Of a stretch of DNA of 64,000 nt, positions 1 through 14,610 are shown piece by piece. The notes beneath the pieces were generated by a model that was given only the letters and a program-made list of their open reading frames with translations, ran no database searches and was not told the origin of the DNA. The position numbers and the translations under genes were made by a program. How positions within the stretch are numbered: position 1 is the stretch's first letter; every line of letters starts with the position of its first letter. Source of the stretch: Aphrophora alni (Eukaryota > Arthropoda > Insecta > Hemiptera > Aphrophoridae); assembly GCA_963513935.1 (NCBI GenBank), contig OY740774.1, positions 91,475,093 through 91,539,092 on the forward strand, written 5' to 3'.

Positions 1-1894
1 AATTTGTTACACATGATATAGCATAGGTCTTTCATGGTCTTGTCGAAGAATGAAATAATTTTCAATTATTTACATATATTTATTTAAAATTCAATCATAA
101 TAAATTAAACATTTTTAAACGTTTTATAATGAAAAGGCAGTTCCATTTTTTAGATAAACATCCAAAGTCTTATAGCAATAGTACGTATTTTAAGTAATAT
201 TAACAACAGAGAAAAAAAACAGTCACAAAAAAAAAAAAAAAAAAAAAAAAAACAGAGTGTACCACTAAAATCACCGTTGCAAAATAATGTTTATTCATAT
301 AGCATACAACAAAGATATCATTTAAAACAACTAAATCAAATATGACGGACAGTAATAATTTTAAACATCTTAAAAAATGGTACAAGAGATCAGGTATAAA
401 CTGTGTCGACACTAAATTCTTACGACAAGAATTGTTGTAAAAGTAGAGGGGGCGCGTTTTCATCCCACAGTTACTATCTGCCTGATTCAATCAACATAGG
501 TTTTTTTCCCCAGAGATGGGTAACCATAATCTGCCATGATTGCTAACTTATGTGACCTCCCTCCGACTAAGATACAAATTCAGTTTAGTTACTTTATCGC
601 ATAGAAAGGAGACAGATTATTTTCCAAATAAAATGATGAGAAAATCGGACTTTAGTTAAATGAGTTGTATAGTAGGAGCGTGATAAAAAAACCTGACTGG
701 AAGAACGGGACTCTCAGAAAAACTTCGCAATATTTCGCGCAGGTACTGAATTTTAACGGTTAGTTATCAGAGTTATAGATCTCCACCAAGCAAAAGAACA
801 AGTCTATACTCATGACCAAGTTCCGTTCTTTCTCCTTATGATCACGAAGAATTTTGGAGCCAGGAAACACAATCAATCATCTTACTTTTTGCCAGATGTA
901 CTACGAAGATACACGAAGGAGGAATTATTATGATTGATAATGAACCACTCGCATCAATATGGCCCCACCCCTTTTACTTCCGTCTCAATTTTTACTTTCT
1001 AATAGTTTCAAAAATTACAATGATCGGTTGGTATTTTTTTTTCCGGTCCTGGCCGATCGCGGGAAGGAGTATAACTAGTTGAGTAAGGCGTTGTGAAAAT
1101 GTTCCTACTATTCCGGTGTACTTGAAAGTAGGTACAAATGAATTAGAACTAGGGTTAATTAGTTAAGTGTCAAGTGATATTTTATAGTTAAACATTTAAT
1201 TCAGTTGTTATTATTATTCTTTCTAGTTAATTATCAAAGTAGTATATTTGGATTAGGTTATTTGTGAAAACGGTTTTGATTTAAGTGTTGGAGTGATCCA
1301 TTACCGTACCAACAAAACCATGGGATCGGCAGAATAGGGTTGGGTCATGCCCCCAAACACCACTTATTTTTAACCTCTACTGTACATCCCCCACTCGTCT
1401 TTTCATACAACTTGTCAAGTGTAGAAAGTTCTAATTACCCAAAGGTACACAAGCCTATAGAAGCCTATCAACTGTCAATTTCTTGAAAGTGTTAACGTAA
1501 TATCTTATTATAGAAGTTTAAATACAAGATATTCTTATAGTAACTATGAAATTTGTTGTTAGGTTTAAACAACTAAATTTAACCAAATTTATTATCTTAA
1601 TAATTTTTTTTTTCTGTTGCTACATATTTTAATTTAACGTATTGTCGTGTTTTCTTCTTTTACACTACGAACCTACTCTTTTAACAAAGAAAAATATTCT
1701 TACAAACATCAAGTATGAGGTTTTTAAAGCGATGCTAAGTTATGAAAGACGACAGTTAAGCTGTCAAAATGGTAACTTACATGTAATTTGATGATGACAG
1801 TTTATTCTATCTATAAGAAACAAAGTGCTCACAAACAACAGTGACTTACTAGTGGTGATAGCTTCTGTCCTTAACGTTTAGTAGCACAAAGACA
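1..1894. other. AT-rich flank, no gene seen
   Basis: No convincing coding region on either strand. It holds a run of about 26 A at 227-252, which could be a retroposon tail or simple slippage, and otherwise unremarkable AT-rich DNA. The last 100 bases are probably the 3' untranslated region of the minus-strand exonuclease gene. Confidence 0.5.
1801..1806 (-). terminator. candidate polyadenylation signal of the exonuclease gene
   Basis: AATAAA on the minus strand, about 90 bases past the TAG stop at 1895-1897. Position and hexamer are right for a eukaryotic poly(A) signal. AATAAA is common by chance in AT-rich DNA, so this stays a candidate. Confidence 0.4.
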
Positions 1895-3040
1895 CTAAAG
1901 ATATAAAAACAAATGATTTTTAAACACATGTGACATTGTATCAACGTATTCATCCCAATCCTTCCTATACTTCAAATACAACATCATAGAAACATTCGCG
2001 TCTATTATGGAATCATGAAGGCGTTTCTGTATTGTCATGTTAAGTACATAATTTGCAAGATCTTTCAAGGAAGGAGTCTGTTTACCTGGAAAATAATTAC
2101 AAAATACATTATAAGTACTGGAATCCCTAATTAAAGGGAACGGGTGATTTATCCCGAGCAGTGAAAGATCTTTGTCTATGGCATGACCCACCACGATGTT
2201 TCCGTCTAACAATGATTTAAGTCTTTCTATTTCATCACTCAAATATATAGCACCAGAAAAGTTCTGAATTCTTAAACCTGTTATAAAAGTCCTGTAACTG
2301 CTCACTCGGAATTTCGGTTTAAATATTTTATCGTAAATAACATCTCCTAGATGATCAACAATTGATAGCTTTGCTATCTCATTTATTTTTTTAAAATATC
2401 CAACACGTTCACATTCTATCATTTCACAATCCAACGCGAAAGCCCATTTTTGTTGATCTCTTAGATGTGTTTCCCATTTTTGTTGATACTTTTTGTATAT
2501 TTTCATAGCAAGTCTCGCACATTCTACAGTATTACGTGGATGCTGTTCAATATCAGAAAGATTCAGTTTATCTGACATTGTTTTGAAACTATCTTTTACT
2601 TCCAAACACTTTTTACAAGAACTATTTGAATACCGAGTATCTCGACGTAAATACAATGGATGATGAATTTCTAAAAATCCTAATGTTTTGTTTAAATTGA
2701 ACCCTACAAGTAATCTGCAACTTATAAAGTAATCTATAGTATATCTTACATAATGAAAAGGTGCACATCCTTTAAAATGATTGTCTCTAGAACTACGACA
2801 GTTAGGTTTCACTTTGCTGTCGAAAATTATTTTTCTATCTTCACCAACTAGAGTAACTTTAGATATATATGTTATTTTATGACCGAGTATACGAGTTGTT
2901 GTAAATATACAGTCTATGGCTATAGCAGGTATTTGTTGTTTACGTGAACCTGTATTTGTATTTCTGTGACTAGGCACTGCTTCACTTAACATTTCAACTA
3001 TTATAAGTAACAAACAAGATATTTGTGGTAAAACATTCAT
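1895..3040 (-). CDS. REX4/ISG20-like DEDDh exonuclease with an N-terminal pseudo-exonuclease half
   Basis: A single open frame of 381 residues. The start is the first in-frame ATG (3040-3038) after an in-frame TGA a few codons upstream; the stop is TAG. The C-terminal half (about residues 198-368) is a typical DEDDh 3'-5' exonuclease of the REX4/ISG20 group. ExoI is ALDCEM with D204 and E206; ExoII is VGHAIDKDL with D291; ExoIII is HDSIID with H342 and D347. The PSLKDLA and YRTFITGLR segments are also family-like. The N-terminal half (about 37-193) repeats the same layout (AIAIDC, FDSKVKP, LLVGFNLNKTL, HPLYLRRDTRY, a final KIYKKYQQKW helix) but has I45 for the ExoI Glu and T119 for the ExoII Asp, so it should be inactive. 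Family members trim or degrade RNA. Residues 7-18 are hydrophobic and could be a weak signal peptide, which would be odd for a nuclear or cytoplasmic nuclease. The lack of introns suggests retroposition or an intronless paralogue. The fold assignment is firm; the biological role is unknown. Confidence 0.88.
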   Translation of the reverse strand: MNVLPQISCLLLIIVEMLSEAVPSHRNTNTGSRKQQIPAIAIDCIFTTTRILGHKITYISKVTLVGEDRKIIFDSKVKPNCRSSRDNHFKGCAPFHYVRYTIDYFISCRLLVGFNLNKTLGFLEIHHPLYLRRDTRYSNSSCKKCLEVKDSFKTMSDKLNLSDIEQHPRNTVECARLAMKIYKKYQQKWETHLRDQQKWAFALDCEMIECERVGYFKKINEIAKLSIVDHLGDVIYDKIFKPKFRVSSYRTFITGLRIQNFSGAIYLSDEIERLKSLLDGNIVVGHAIDKDLSLLGINHPFPLIRDSSTYNVFCNYFPGKQTPSLKDLANYVLNMTIQKRLHDSIIDANVSMMLYLKYRKDWDEYVDTMSHVFKNHLFLYL

Positions 3041-3046
3041 ATCCAC

Positions 3047-4918
<1,872 letters not shown>

Positions 4919-5134
4919 TATGTTTACATTTACTACGTTATATTTAATTAATTGTAGCTATACAATTTATTTAAATCAGGATATCTTTCTATGAGCTTTT
5001 AATAGTATTATACAGATTTTAATCCTACAAGACTCAAAGAATAAAGACACATAATGCAGTACGACACATGCCTATGACTCCTGGGATATTACACTACTTT
5101 GCCAAGTTGTGGAGAATCGGAGTACCGCAATGTA
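4919..5134 (+). repeat. 217-bp interspersed repeat, left arm of a large inverted pair
   Basis: The reverse complement of this stretch recurs at 7722-7938 with only a few differences, for example GCCAAGTTGTGG here against CACAACCTGGC there. Both copies run into a GA/CT microsatellite on the same side, so the tract belongs to the element. No coding capacity. It could be a SINE or MITE with a microsatellite tail; the class is unknown. Confidence 0.85.
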
Positions 5135-6543
5135 CATAATGTAACTTAACCTTACGATGTGCACTGACCTCTAAGACGTGCAGCACAATTTATCAGGTTT
5201 TACATGAAATTATGTTCTATATTTTACGAATATAACCATCCAATCAGTATTATTTATGAATACAAAAAAAAGGAAAAACTTAGACACTTAGATTTCTCAT
5301 CAACATCTTTTTTTTAATCTACTATTTTTTTCGTGCTGTTTTTGATGCGTAATAAATAGTTTAAATATTATAATCAGTTAAAGTTTAATTTTATGTTCTC
5401 TTTATATTGAAACAACCATACAAATATAAACTTTTGTTTTAAAATTCAAAAACTACTTTCGAATTATATTACTGAGTTGGGGCATTATTGATTTCTGTAC
5501 ATCTTATTCCTAATATCAACAAGGTAAAAAATTAACACTCGCATATGTAGCTATAATTCATCTTAAGTTCTATACACTGTACGTATGTGTATATTCGCCT
5601 AAATTCAAAATACGTAATTCATTATTTAATTTTTAAAATAATTTAAAATAAGTTTAAAATTGAGAACTAAAATTGAAAGCAGTACAATATTCAGAATTTA
5701 AAGAAGTGAGGAAGAAATAAAAACGTTTACGTAAAGTAAGTTGTTGAATCTTGTTATTTTATGTCCAGACAAAACTCAGAACATATAATGTTCAATTTCA
5801 AAATATTTTTAAATCATTATAATTGTACACAAAAGAAATTTTAATTGTTGGATAAATTGTGTTGTTTGCAGAAATAAAGAAAAGAAGAAGAAAATATTAA
5901 ATACTAACCATAGTTCCAGTTCATTCTATCAATAGCTTTCTCTGAACAAATTTCTTTTAACAGATCAATTTTAACCAAGTTATGAAAATGTGTTTAATTT
6001 GTTTTCATTTTATAAATAAAAAGAAGTCTTCTCACACAATATTGTAAAAACTTTGTTTTCTTCAAGTTTTGGGAAACAGTTATCTTAAATCTCTTTTGGA
6101 GGAGCGACTCAACACCAGTAACATCCACTAAAATAACAACATTAAAGTGGACACAATAATTTAAAATATAGTCATATTTTATATGTAGGTATAAGAAGGA
6201 ACATGAGTTGGAATCAGCTTTTTGCACAGAATTTCACTCGATTAACTTAACTTAAAGTAAGGATTGGAATACAAAAAAATGTTTTAAAAATTGTATAATA
6301 GAAAAACTTGATAGTGCCTTTTCGGCCATTAACAACCCGTTGGGAATCACATTGGAAATTTTGACATTAATAAAAACTATATCTACATATGTATTTTGTA
6401 ATAGAATTTAACAAAATTTGTCAATAGCTAATAATTGTTTTTTTCTTTCATTTTATTATTTTTATTTTACAATTAATTATAAATTATATAATCAAAATTG
6501 TTAAAAGAAAAGTTACATATTTAAATTGTCATTAAATTTTATT

Positions 6544-6593
<50 letters not shown>

Positions 6594-7628
6594 CACAATA
6601 ATACCAAATAATATTATATTAGTTAACTAGTTTTTTTAGACAAATTGAAATTAAAAAATATATTATCAATTGTTTTTGTTCTTACAGAAATATTACTTGT
6701 TTATTTTATCTAATAACCTGGACAGCTTAAATATATTATTTAAGCTCCTCTCGAGGTAAGGTAAACAAACCTTTTCTCTCTTTTTACTATTTCTTTAAAA
6801 AGTGTATGGCGACACAAGGGCAAGTTTTTTAAATCAACTAACCATAGAAATGAAGAATTAATTGTTCGCCACACTTTTTCACTACAGTACTATATTTTCT
6901 ATCAAAACAAAACGAACAAAAATAGAAATTAGAATTAATTATTCTGTGTATTCTTCATAACAAATCAATAACTGGAAATAAATTTGTGTATGTAATCTGT
7001 TAATAACTCAATTTTTATTGCAATTTATTTTTGCCTAAGTTATCATTCGAAAAAGTAACTACATATTCTGGTATATATTTTTAATAAGCAGACTATATAC
7101 AAATAATGTTTTTAGCTATTAATTTACTATTAAAACGTTGATTAAAGTTAGTAAATTTTAATTAATACCTATTTCAAATCATTTGCATTATACGCATTTC
7201 ATTTAACTTTCAACATAAAAGGAAACACTAAATACATTATATCGTTTGTAATTCAAAATAAAGTTATTTTTCAACCGCGTTTACTGAACCAATTTATGAA
7301 CTTTGTATATTGGCAGTAATAGAATCAGTTCTTGACAGTTAAAAGCATCGCCGTAAATTGACAAATCCAATATCTAGAGTTTAGTGACCGATTCAATTTA
7401 TTGTTTCATTTACGACGACAAATTAATTTAAGAGTATAGAACTATTTGAAACAAATCATTCTTGTGCTTAATTGAATTTTGAAACAAGAATCATAGAAAT
7501 TGTTTTGTGGTAACTATAGTTTGATTAAAAATTTTAATTATTGTTAAGTTCATTTATTGCAAAATATATTTAGGCCATACATAATTTGATTATAAAACTG
7601 ATTTTCTTACAAGTATAAGAATAAAGAA

Positions 7629-7630
<2 letters not shown>
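5135..7630. other. AT-rich spacer between inverted arms
   Basis: About 2.5 kb between the two inverted copies. It holds a pure TA tract at 6546-6591 and otherwise no recognisable gene or repeat. The 77-codon minus-strand open frame at 5994-6227 looks random. Confidence 0.5.
6546..6591. repeat. (TA)n microsatellite
   Basis: Uninterrupted TA dinucleotides, about 23 units. Confidence 0.95.

Positions 7631-7720
<90 letters not shown>
7631..7720. repeat. (TG)n microsatellite
   Basis: About 45 uninterrupted TG units abutting the right inverted repeat arm at its GTACATTGCGG end. The left arm has no such tract at that end, so it arose after the two copies parted. Confidence 0.97.
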
Positions 7721-7721
<1 letters not shown>

Positions 7722-7722
<1 letters not shown>

Positions 7723-7937
7723 TACATTGCGGTACTCCGATTCTCCACAACCTGGCAAAGTAGTGTAATATCCCAGGAGTCATAGGCATGTGTCGTACTG
7801 CATTATGTGTCTTTATTCTTTGAGTCTTGTCGGATTAAAATCTGTATAATACTATTAAAAGCTCATAGAAAGATATCCTGATTTAAATAAATTGTATAGC
7901 TACAATTAATTAAATATAACGTAGTAAATGTAAACAT

Positions 7938-7938
<1 letters not shown>
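7722..7938 (-). repeat. 217-bp interspersed repeat, right arm of a large inverted pair
   Basis: Inverted copy of 4919-5134, near-identical along its length, ending in a GA tract just as the left arm ends in CT. It is flanked by TG on one side and GA on the other. Confidence 0.85.
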
Positions 7939-9660
<1,722 letters not shown>

Positions 9661-9666
9661 TTATTT

Positions 9667-9781
9667 TTAGAGATTATGACCCCTCACACTGGTCACAAAC
9701 TGTTGTGAACATTGTTCGTTTTTTTCTTCTCGTGGCATTTTTTCTCTCACCTTTACTTGTTCAGGTTGTGGATCATAGGTT
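9667..9781 (-). other. possible terminal coding exon, unknown product
   Basis: On the minus strand a pyrimidine-rich TTTATTTTTCTTCAG acceptor is followed by one base and 37 codons ending at TAA (9669-9667). The peptide begins TYDPQPEQVKVREKMPRE and is charged and low in complexity. An AATAAA lies about 8 bases further on. It does not join in phase to the open frame at 10076-10402 if that frame's AAG/GTAGGT donor is used, so the gene model is incomplete. It may be a chance open frame. Confidence 0.2.
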
Positions 9782-10104
9782 CTGAAGAAAAATAAATTAT
9801 TTTTGTTAAAACATTGTTTGAAAAATTGAAAAGAATAAACAGTTATATTTATAAAACAAAAACATAGCAGGATCAGAGCTCATTTTCATTTTAAAACAAA
9901 TAATTTAAATTTATTTTATGATCGATCTGTAAAACAGAAAAAAAATTAAATAAACTTAATTTTTTTTTAAATTTTAGTATTTAAAATATATGAATAATCA
10001 TTCAATTTTCATTTGTTTTTAGTAGTAATATACATGCTTGGTAGAAAACATTAAGAATTAACAACAAAAAATGAGTTATTTTTCACCTACCTTTAAAATA
10101 AATA

Positions 10105-10399
10105 TTTCTTCAAAACGAGAGAGCAAATTAAAATCAGTCTTCACGATACAATACACAAAATAAAGTGATGGTCGGTACAAATTTTCTACCTGTTCCGGCC
10201 AATGGTGCTCCCTCCAGCTCTTTTTCAAGTTGCTTACGACGTAATCATTCAGGAATGACACTCGACCGCGACAGAATCCCACCGGACATTCCAGAGTGAC
10301 ATCCGCGTTGAACGTGTTAAAACAGTTGTTACACACGTTTTCTGACCTCGTATTATCACTGTTTTTTTTATTTACATCGGATAGACACTCCACTAGCTT
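10105..10399 (-). pseudogene. possible exon or decayed coding fragment, Cys-containing
   Basis: An open minus-strand frame of about 100 codons with higher GC than its surroundings. It includes NVCNNCFNTFNADVTLECP and FLNDYVVSNLKKSWREHHWP. There is no in-frame ATG, and a TGA sits just upstream. A good splice donor (AAAG/GTAGGT) lies near 10105-10099. I do not recognise the family. It could be an internal exon, a transposon-derived fragment or a pseudogene. Confidence 0.25.
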
Positions 10400-10536
10400 C
10401 ACTCACGTCAGTGGCTCAGTTCTGGCGGATCTCAAGCTGTGAAGGATACTCCATTTGCTACTTGATAAAAGGAGTAACATACTATATTATCTTCATAATG
10501 TTATTTATATTCTAGAGTAACCGGATATGCTTGATT

Positions 10537-10774
10537 AACTATTGTTATTTTTGATACTATGTAGTGCCGGCGCGGTGACATTAAAATATTGTGTTTCTCG
10601 TGCGTGAATGTTATGTGTTACTTGTATTTTTGTGTTGAATGTTTTAACTAAGTGTTATCACCCGACGATGGACGATAATGTCCGAAACACGTGTAGTGAA
10701 TAAATACATGACAATATAAACTAAAATAGAATTATCCAAGGATTGCTGGCGGTAAGTCAAAAATAACAATAGTT
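10537..10774 (+). mobile_element. 238-bp element with 18-bp inverted ends and a hammerhead-like motif
   Basis: AACTATTGTTATTTTTGA at 10537-10554 is repeated exactly in inverse at 10757-10774. Between them the DNA is GC-richer and holds a hammerhead-like fold at 10658-10699. The arrangement resembles the terminal region of a Penelope-like element or a retrozyme. No target duplication was established. Confidence 0.5.
10658..10699 (+). ncRNA. hammerhead-ribozyme-like motif
   Basis: In order: stem I 5' strand UCAC (10658-10661); core CCGACGA (10662-10668, U4 of the consensus CUGANGA replaced by C); stem II GGAC/GUCC (10670-10673/10680-10683); GAAA (10684-10687); minimal stem III C-G with loop ACGU (10688-10693); UA cleavage dinucleotide (10694-10695); stem I 3' strand GUGA (10696-10699). 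The topology fits type I minimal hammerheads. The core substitution and one unpaired U before stem II may reduce or abolish activity. Confidence 0.5.
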
Positions 10775-11642
10775 ATATTATCTTTATTGAAAGATCAGGG
10801 TTCATAATTACATTTCTGATAATAGCTTGTCTTATATTTTCGCGTAGAGATGTTGATGATTACTATTATATGCAAAATTGAAGTATGTAAATTTGTATGC
10901 AATTTAATATGTTACTAGTTAAAGAACACACAAGATATGAACAAAAAAACTATTTAAAATTGCTAGCATTATACAGTTTCAATTCGATTTACTGCATTTC
11001 AGTAGGTTTCCATAATCCAAATTTCATGTTCCTACCTATATGTTTGTGCCTCTTATCACGACCACAGATTGATTGTAGATAAAAACTTTTTGGTTTCCTG
11101 AGGTTATCCTAAAACTACATATATTGTTTATAAATAATCAAACATCGTATAATGTACGTTTGAAACTATTGCTACGTTAAAGAAATGAAGTAATTTTCGT
11201 TGAAAAGGGAAGTCTGTACAATGTGCAATATGTCTAAATGGATAATATACCGTCCAACGTGATATTATCTGAAATAACAGGGACAACAGACGGTTCTACA
11301 CCTACCGAATTAAGACAGTAGAATGCTGAATGTTTAACTGTTTTTTTAGAAATTCAGTTTAGTTGAGTGGATATTTTGTTGGGGCTCAATGGGTACGTTA
11401 GGATTCAAGGAGCTTGAAGGAATTGGAGTCGGATTATAAATATATTTTACAGGTCCAGTTTGTGTCGCTGTAGGAAAGGATATCAGTGGCTTTGTCCTTT
11501 TTAAGATATTGATAACATTATATGTGTTGAATAATAATTTCATTGAAGATTATTTTTATTTATTTATTTTTATTTCCTACGTTCATAGAACAAAACTTGA
11601 ACACGCATTCTCACAAATATTATGTTTATTTATTCAAAATCG

Positions 11643-11669
11643 TTTCAACGACAAAGAAGCCATCTTCAG
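11643..11669 (-). other. degenerate CTGAAGA...GAAA motif in a repeat tail
   Basis: On the minus strand CTGAAGA and GAAAC are separated by 16 bases, as in the better hammerhead-like motifs, followed within 20 bases by AATAAA. Stem II pairs poorly and no UH dinucleotide follows a short stem III, so it is at best a decayed relative. Confidence 0.25.
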
Positions 11670-12708
11670 TGGTTCACGAACTACAATAACTAAACTAAGA
11701 CTGATATGTAACTTAGTTGTTGTAGCTCATGCATCAATGAAGATATTGAATTTGTCATTGAAAACGGTTTATTAAATAAACGTACTATTTGTCAGAATTT
11801 GTGTTCAAGTTTTATTGTCATGTATATCATCTGAAATGTCAAGCTCAATATAAGCTGAAATACAATCCTTAAGTTAAAACAAAACTAACCGGTAATGAAA
11901 AATTGATTAATGTGTCTATAAGTTATTAAATTTTTTTTTACGAAGATTAGTATTTCAAATATTTATAAATTAGGACTAATTTACTTGTTGAATTAAAATA
12001 GTTATATACATCCAGTTATAGAATACAGTTATATAATCAGTTATAATCAGTTATAAATAGTTATATAATATATCTTTTTGAGAAAAATTATTATCTTATG
12101 GACGCAATCATCAATAGTTATATATATATATGGGCTGGAAATTATTTAATCAAGTTAATAATTACTATTTCAAAATATTTATTTCCACTTGTTTAAACTA
12201 TTATGTGTACGATTGTTGTTTCCATCCAGGTAAAACTAAAACTCTTTAATTATTGGATTAAAAAAAAATATATTGTAGTGAAACAGTTACAGTTATATAA
12301 TGGCATTAACAGTCTCAATTAAATTCTAGCTTGTATATCCATTTTAATTAGTAAAGTTGTAATTAGTCAAGGAAATCCTTTTTGAATTATAAGTTAAAAC
12401 TTTCTAGAAGATCGTTTTATTTGCAAATCCAATCTGCTGTTATGGTTCAATAGATTTAAAGGATTTATATAACATAATTACCGATACCCTTTGCCTTAAG
12501 TGAGATTAGCAATAAAATAATTTAATCGTTTTCTTCTTTGAATTCTTATTAAAAATTTCTATTCCGTATTTATTATTCGTTCGTTTAGTTAATAAAGAGG
12601 TTTTATTCATTTGAATACAATCCTTTGTTAATCATAGCATTACATTATTATTTAGGAGTCTCAATTTTCGAGACTTAGTTAGTACTGTATTCGTCCTTTA
12701 AAAACAGG

Positions 12709-12776
<68 letters not shown>
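12709..12776. repeat. (TA)n microsatellite
   Basis: TA units with one TTTA interruption near 12733. Confidence 0.95.
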
Positions 12777-12780
<4 letters not shown>

Positions 12781-14480
12781 TTTGCTACGCTGCTTATCAA
12801 CAGACTCCACCTATCTCCAAGCTCCATCTCTAGTATTATTATTATTATTATTTTTTGGGTGGATTTACTAACTTGGTAGATTTACTAACTTTAAATCACC
12901 ACTACAATACATACTTTTGACAGGCAAAGTTGTACTGGCGTGTCCTTAACGAACAAATCCAGTACTAATCTAAATCTGGAAGATGAAGGAACTCCTAAAC
13001 GTGTTGATAAATATAAATTATAAAAAAAAAATTATTCCTGCATGTATGCCAATGTTCCATTCCTTTTTATAGACAATTTTTTAAATCTTTGTTCTCTTTT
13101 GAATTTTTATTTTGTGTTTTTGATACGTACAATTGTTATTCCAACGACTTTATTTATTGTTTCATTGTTTATATATAACTGAAATTATAATCTGATCATA
13201 TACTGAACAACGAAATATAGTTCAGAATTTACTGTAACTACACAAAATGACTATTGTACAATTCTACATATTTAGAACAAAACAATGTAATTTATCATCA
13301 TTTAGAAGTATTCGAAGTAAAGTTTGAAGAATCACGAAATAATTAACTCTAAAATATGAGATAAAAAAAAGTAACTAAATTTATGGAATAAACTCTTAAT
13401 TAATTTTATATCTGGAAGATCGCAATATGACTTAAGCTAGTGTAGGAGAGTGGTGAATTTACAGTATAATAATATCAGTGATGAACTCCAAGAATCTACT
13501 TTATTTACATTTTTATAATTAAATCAAAAATAACAAAGATGATGATGATAAACGATTTTTAAAATAAGAATTTAAACAAAGATTAAAATAATGGTAATTT
13601 GTTCTATTCCATTTCGGTATTTGTTGCCATATCGAATAAATTATACAATTTTAATGTCTTATTTATTCTCTAATGGAATTTTACATGTTGGAATAATTTG
13701 CTCTGAAGATTTTTAATACTTGTCATTGAGATTTCAATAATTAATTTCATTAACATAGTAGAAATTTCAGTTTGTATTAACGATGATATGTTGTATAAAA
13801 ATGATTAGAGTTTGATATTAGACCATTTCTAAATCGGCAGAATTCGTGGTATTAATCTTCACGTAATAATAATTATTTTAGATTGCATCATGTAACTATT
13901 CTTATTTATTTATTTATAACTTTTTGTATTGAATTTATTTTAATTTTATAGTACTGTATTAAAACTTTAGAAATCAATTATAAAACAAAATAAGTATTTA
14001 CTTATGTGTACTAAAACATCAACTCATACAATTTTTACGTTATTAGACTAAACTTATTAGGAGGAATTACAAATACAATGCACTGATCTGTGTAATGATA
14101 TGGTTAATAGGGCACACGCGAACGTTTGTGCAATATTCGAACACGTCTTTAAAATGTACTGAAAATCAAAAGTTGAAGCAGATTTTATGGTAGAGAGAAT
14201 AATATCAAAAATTGTAGTTTCGTTCAATAGCTACAAGTCACGTACGGTGGTTTTAATTATTTGCATAGGTATTTAGCTTTTGAAGAAATTAAAAGTGTAT
14301 CATTAAAACCTTGAATTTTTTTTTTTTAAAAAGAAGTAAAACTAAGGACTGAAAAGAAGATAAATAACTCCTGTGAAACAACAACAGCGGGTGATAAAGC
14401 AGTGATTTATTGAATATGAAATATGCATCAAGAGTCAAATATATTTTGATATTGTGTTTGCTATAAATAAAGAATTAGTT

Positions 14481-14610
14481 GAAATGGAGGTGGTTTCCTG
14501 TCGACAACGGTCACAACTCCTAAAGTATTGTAAAAATATCGTGTGGGTTGGGAATGAATTATTTAATTTATTTTAACCTCTATCACCTTCTCTGAAAAAT
14601 AACTGTTTTC
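14481..14610 (+). repeat. interspersed repeat family B, copy 1
   Basis: GAAATGGA.GTGGTTTC followed by ACAACTCCTAAAGTATTG and a later TTTTAACCTCTA are matched at 56525-56670 by GAAATGGAAAAGGTTTC, ACAACCCCCAAAGTATTG and TTTTACCCTCTA. The shared order and spacing indicate an old dispersed repeat of unknown class. Confidence 0.5.

Larger units (their letters stand above)
10775..14480. other. AT-rich intergenic, no gene seen
   Basis: Short open frames at 10897-11082, 11346-11543 and 11509-11775 have no protein-like features. It contains a degenerate repeat tail at 11643-11669, irregular AGTTATA-type repeats near 12000-12070 and a TA tract at 12709-12776. Confidence 0.45.
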
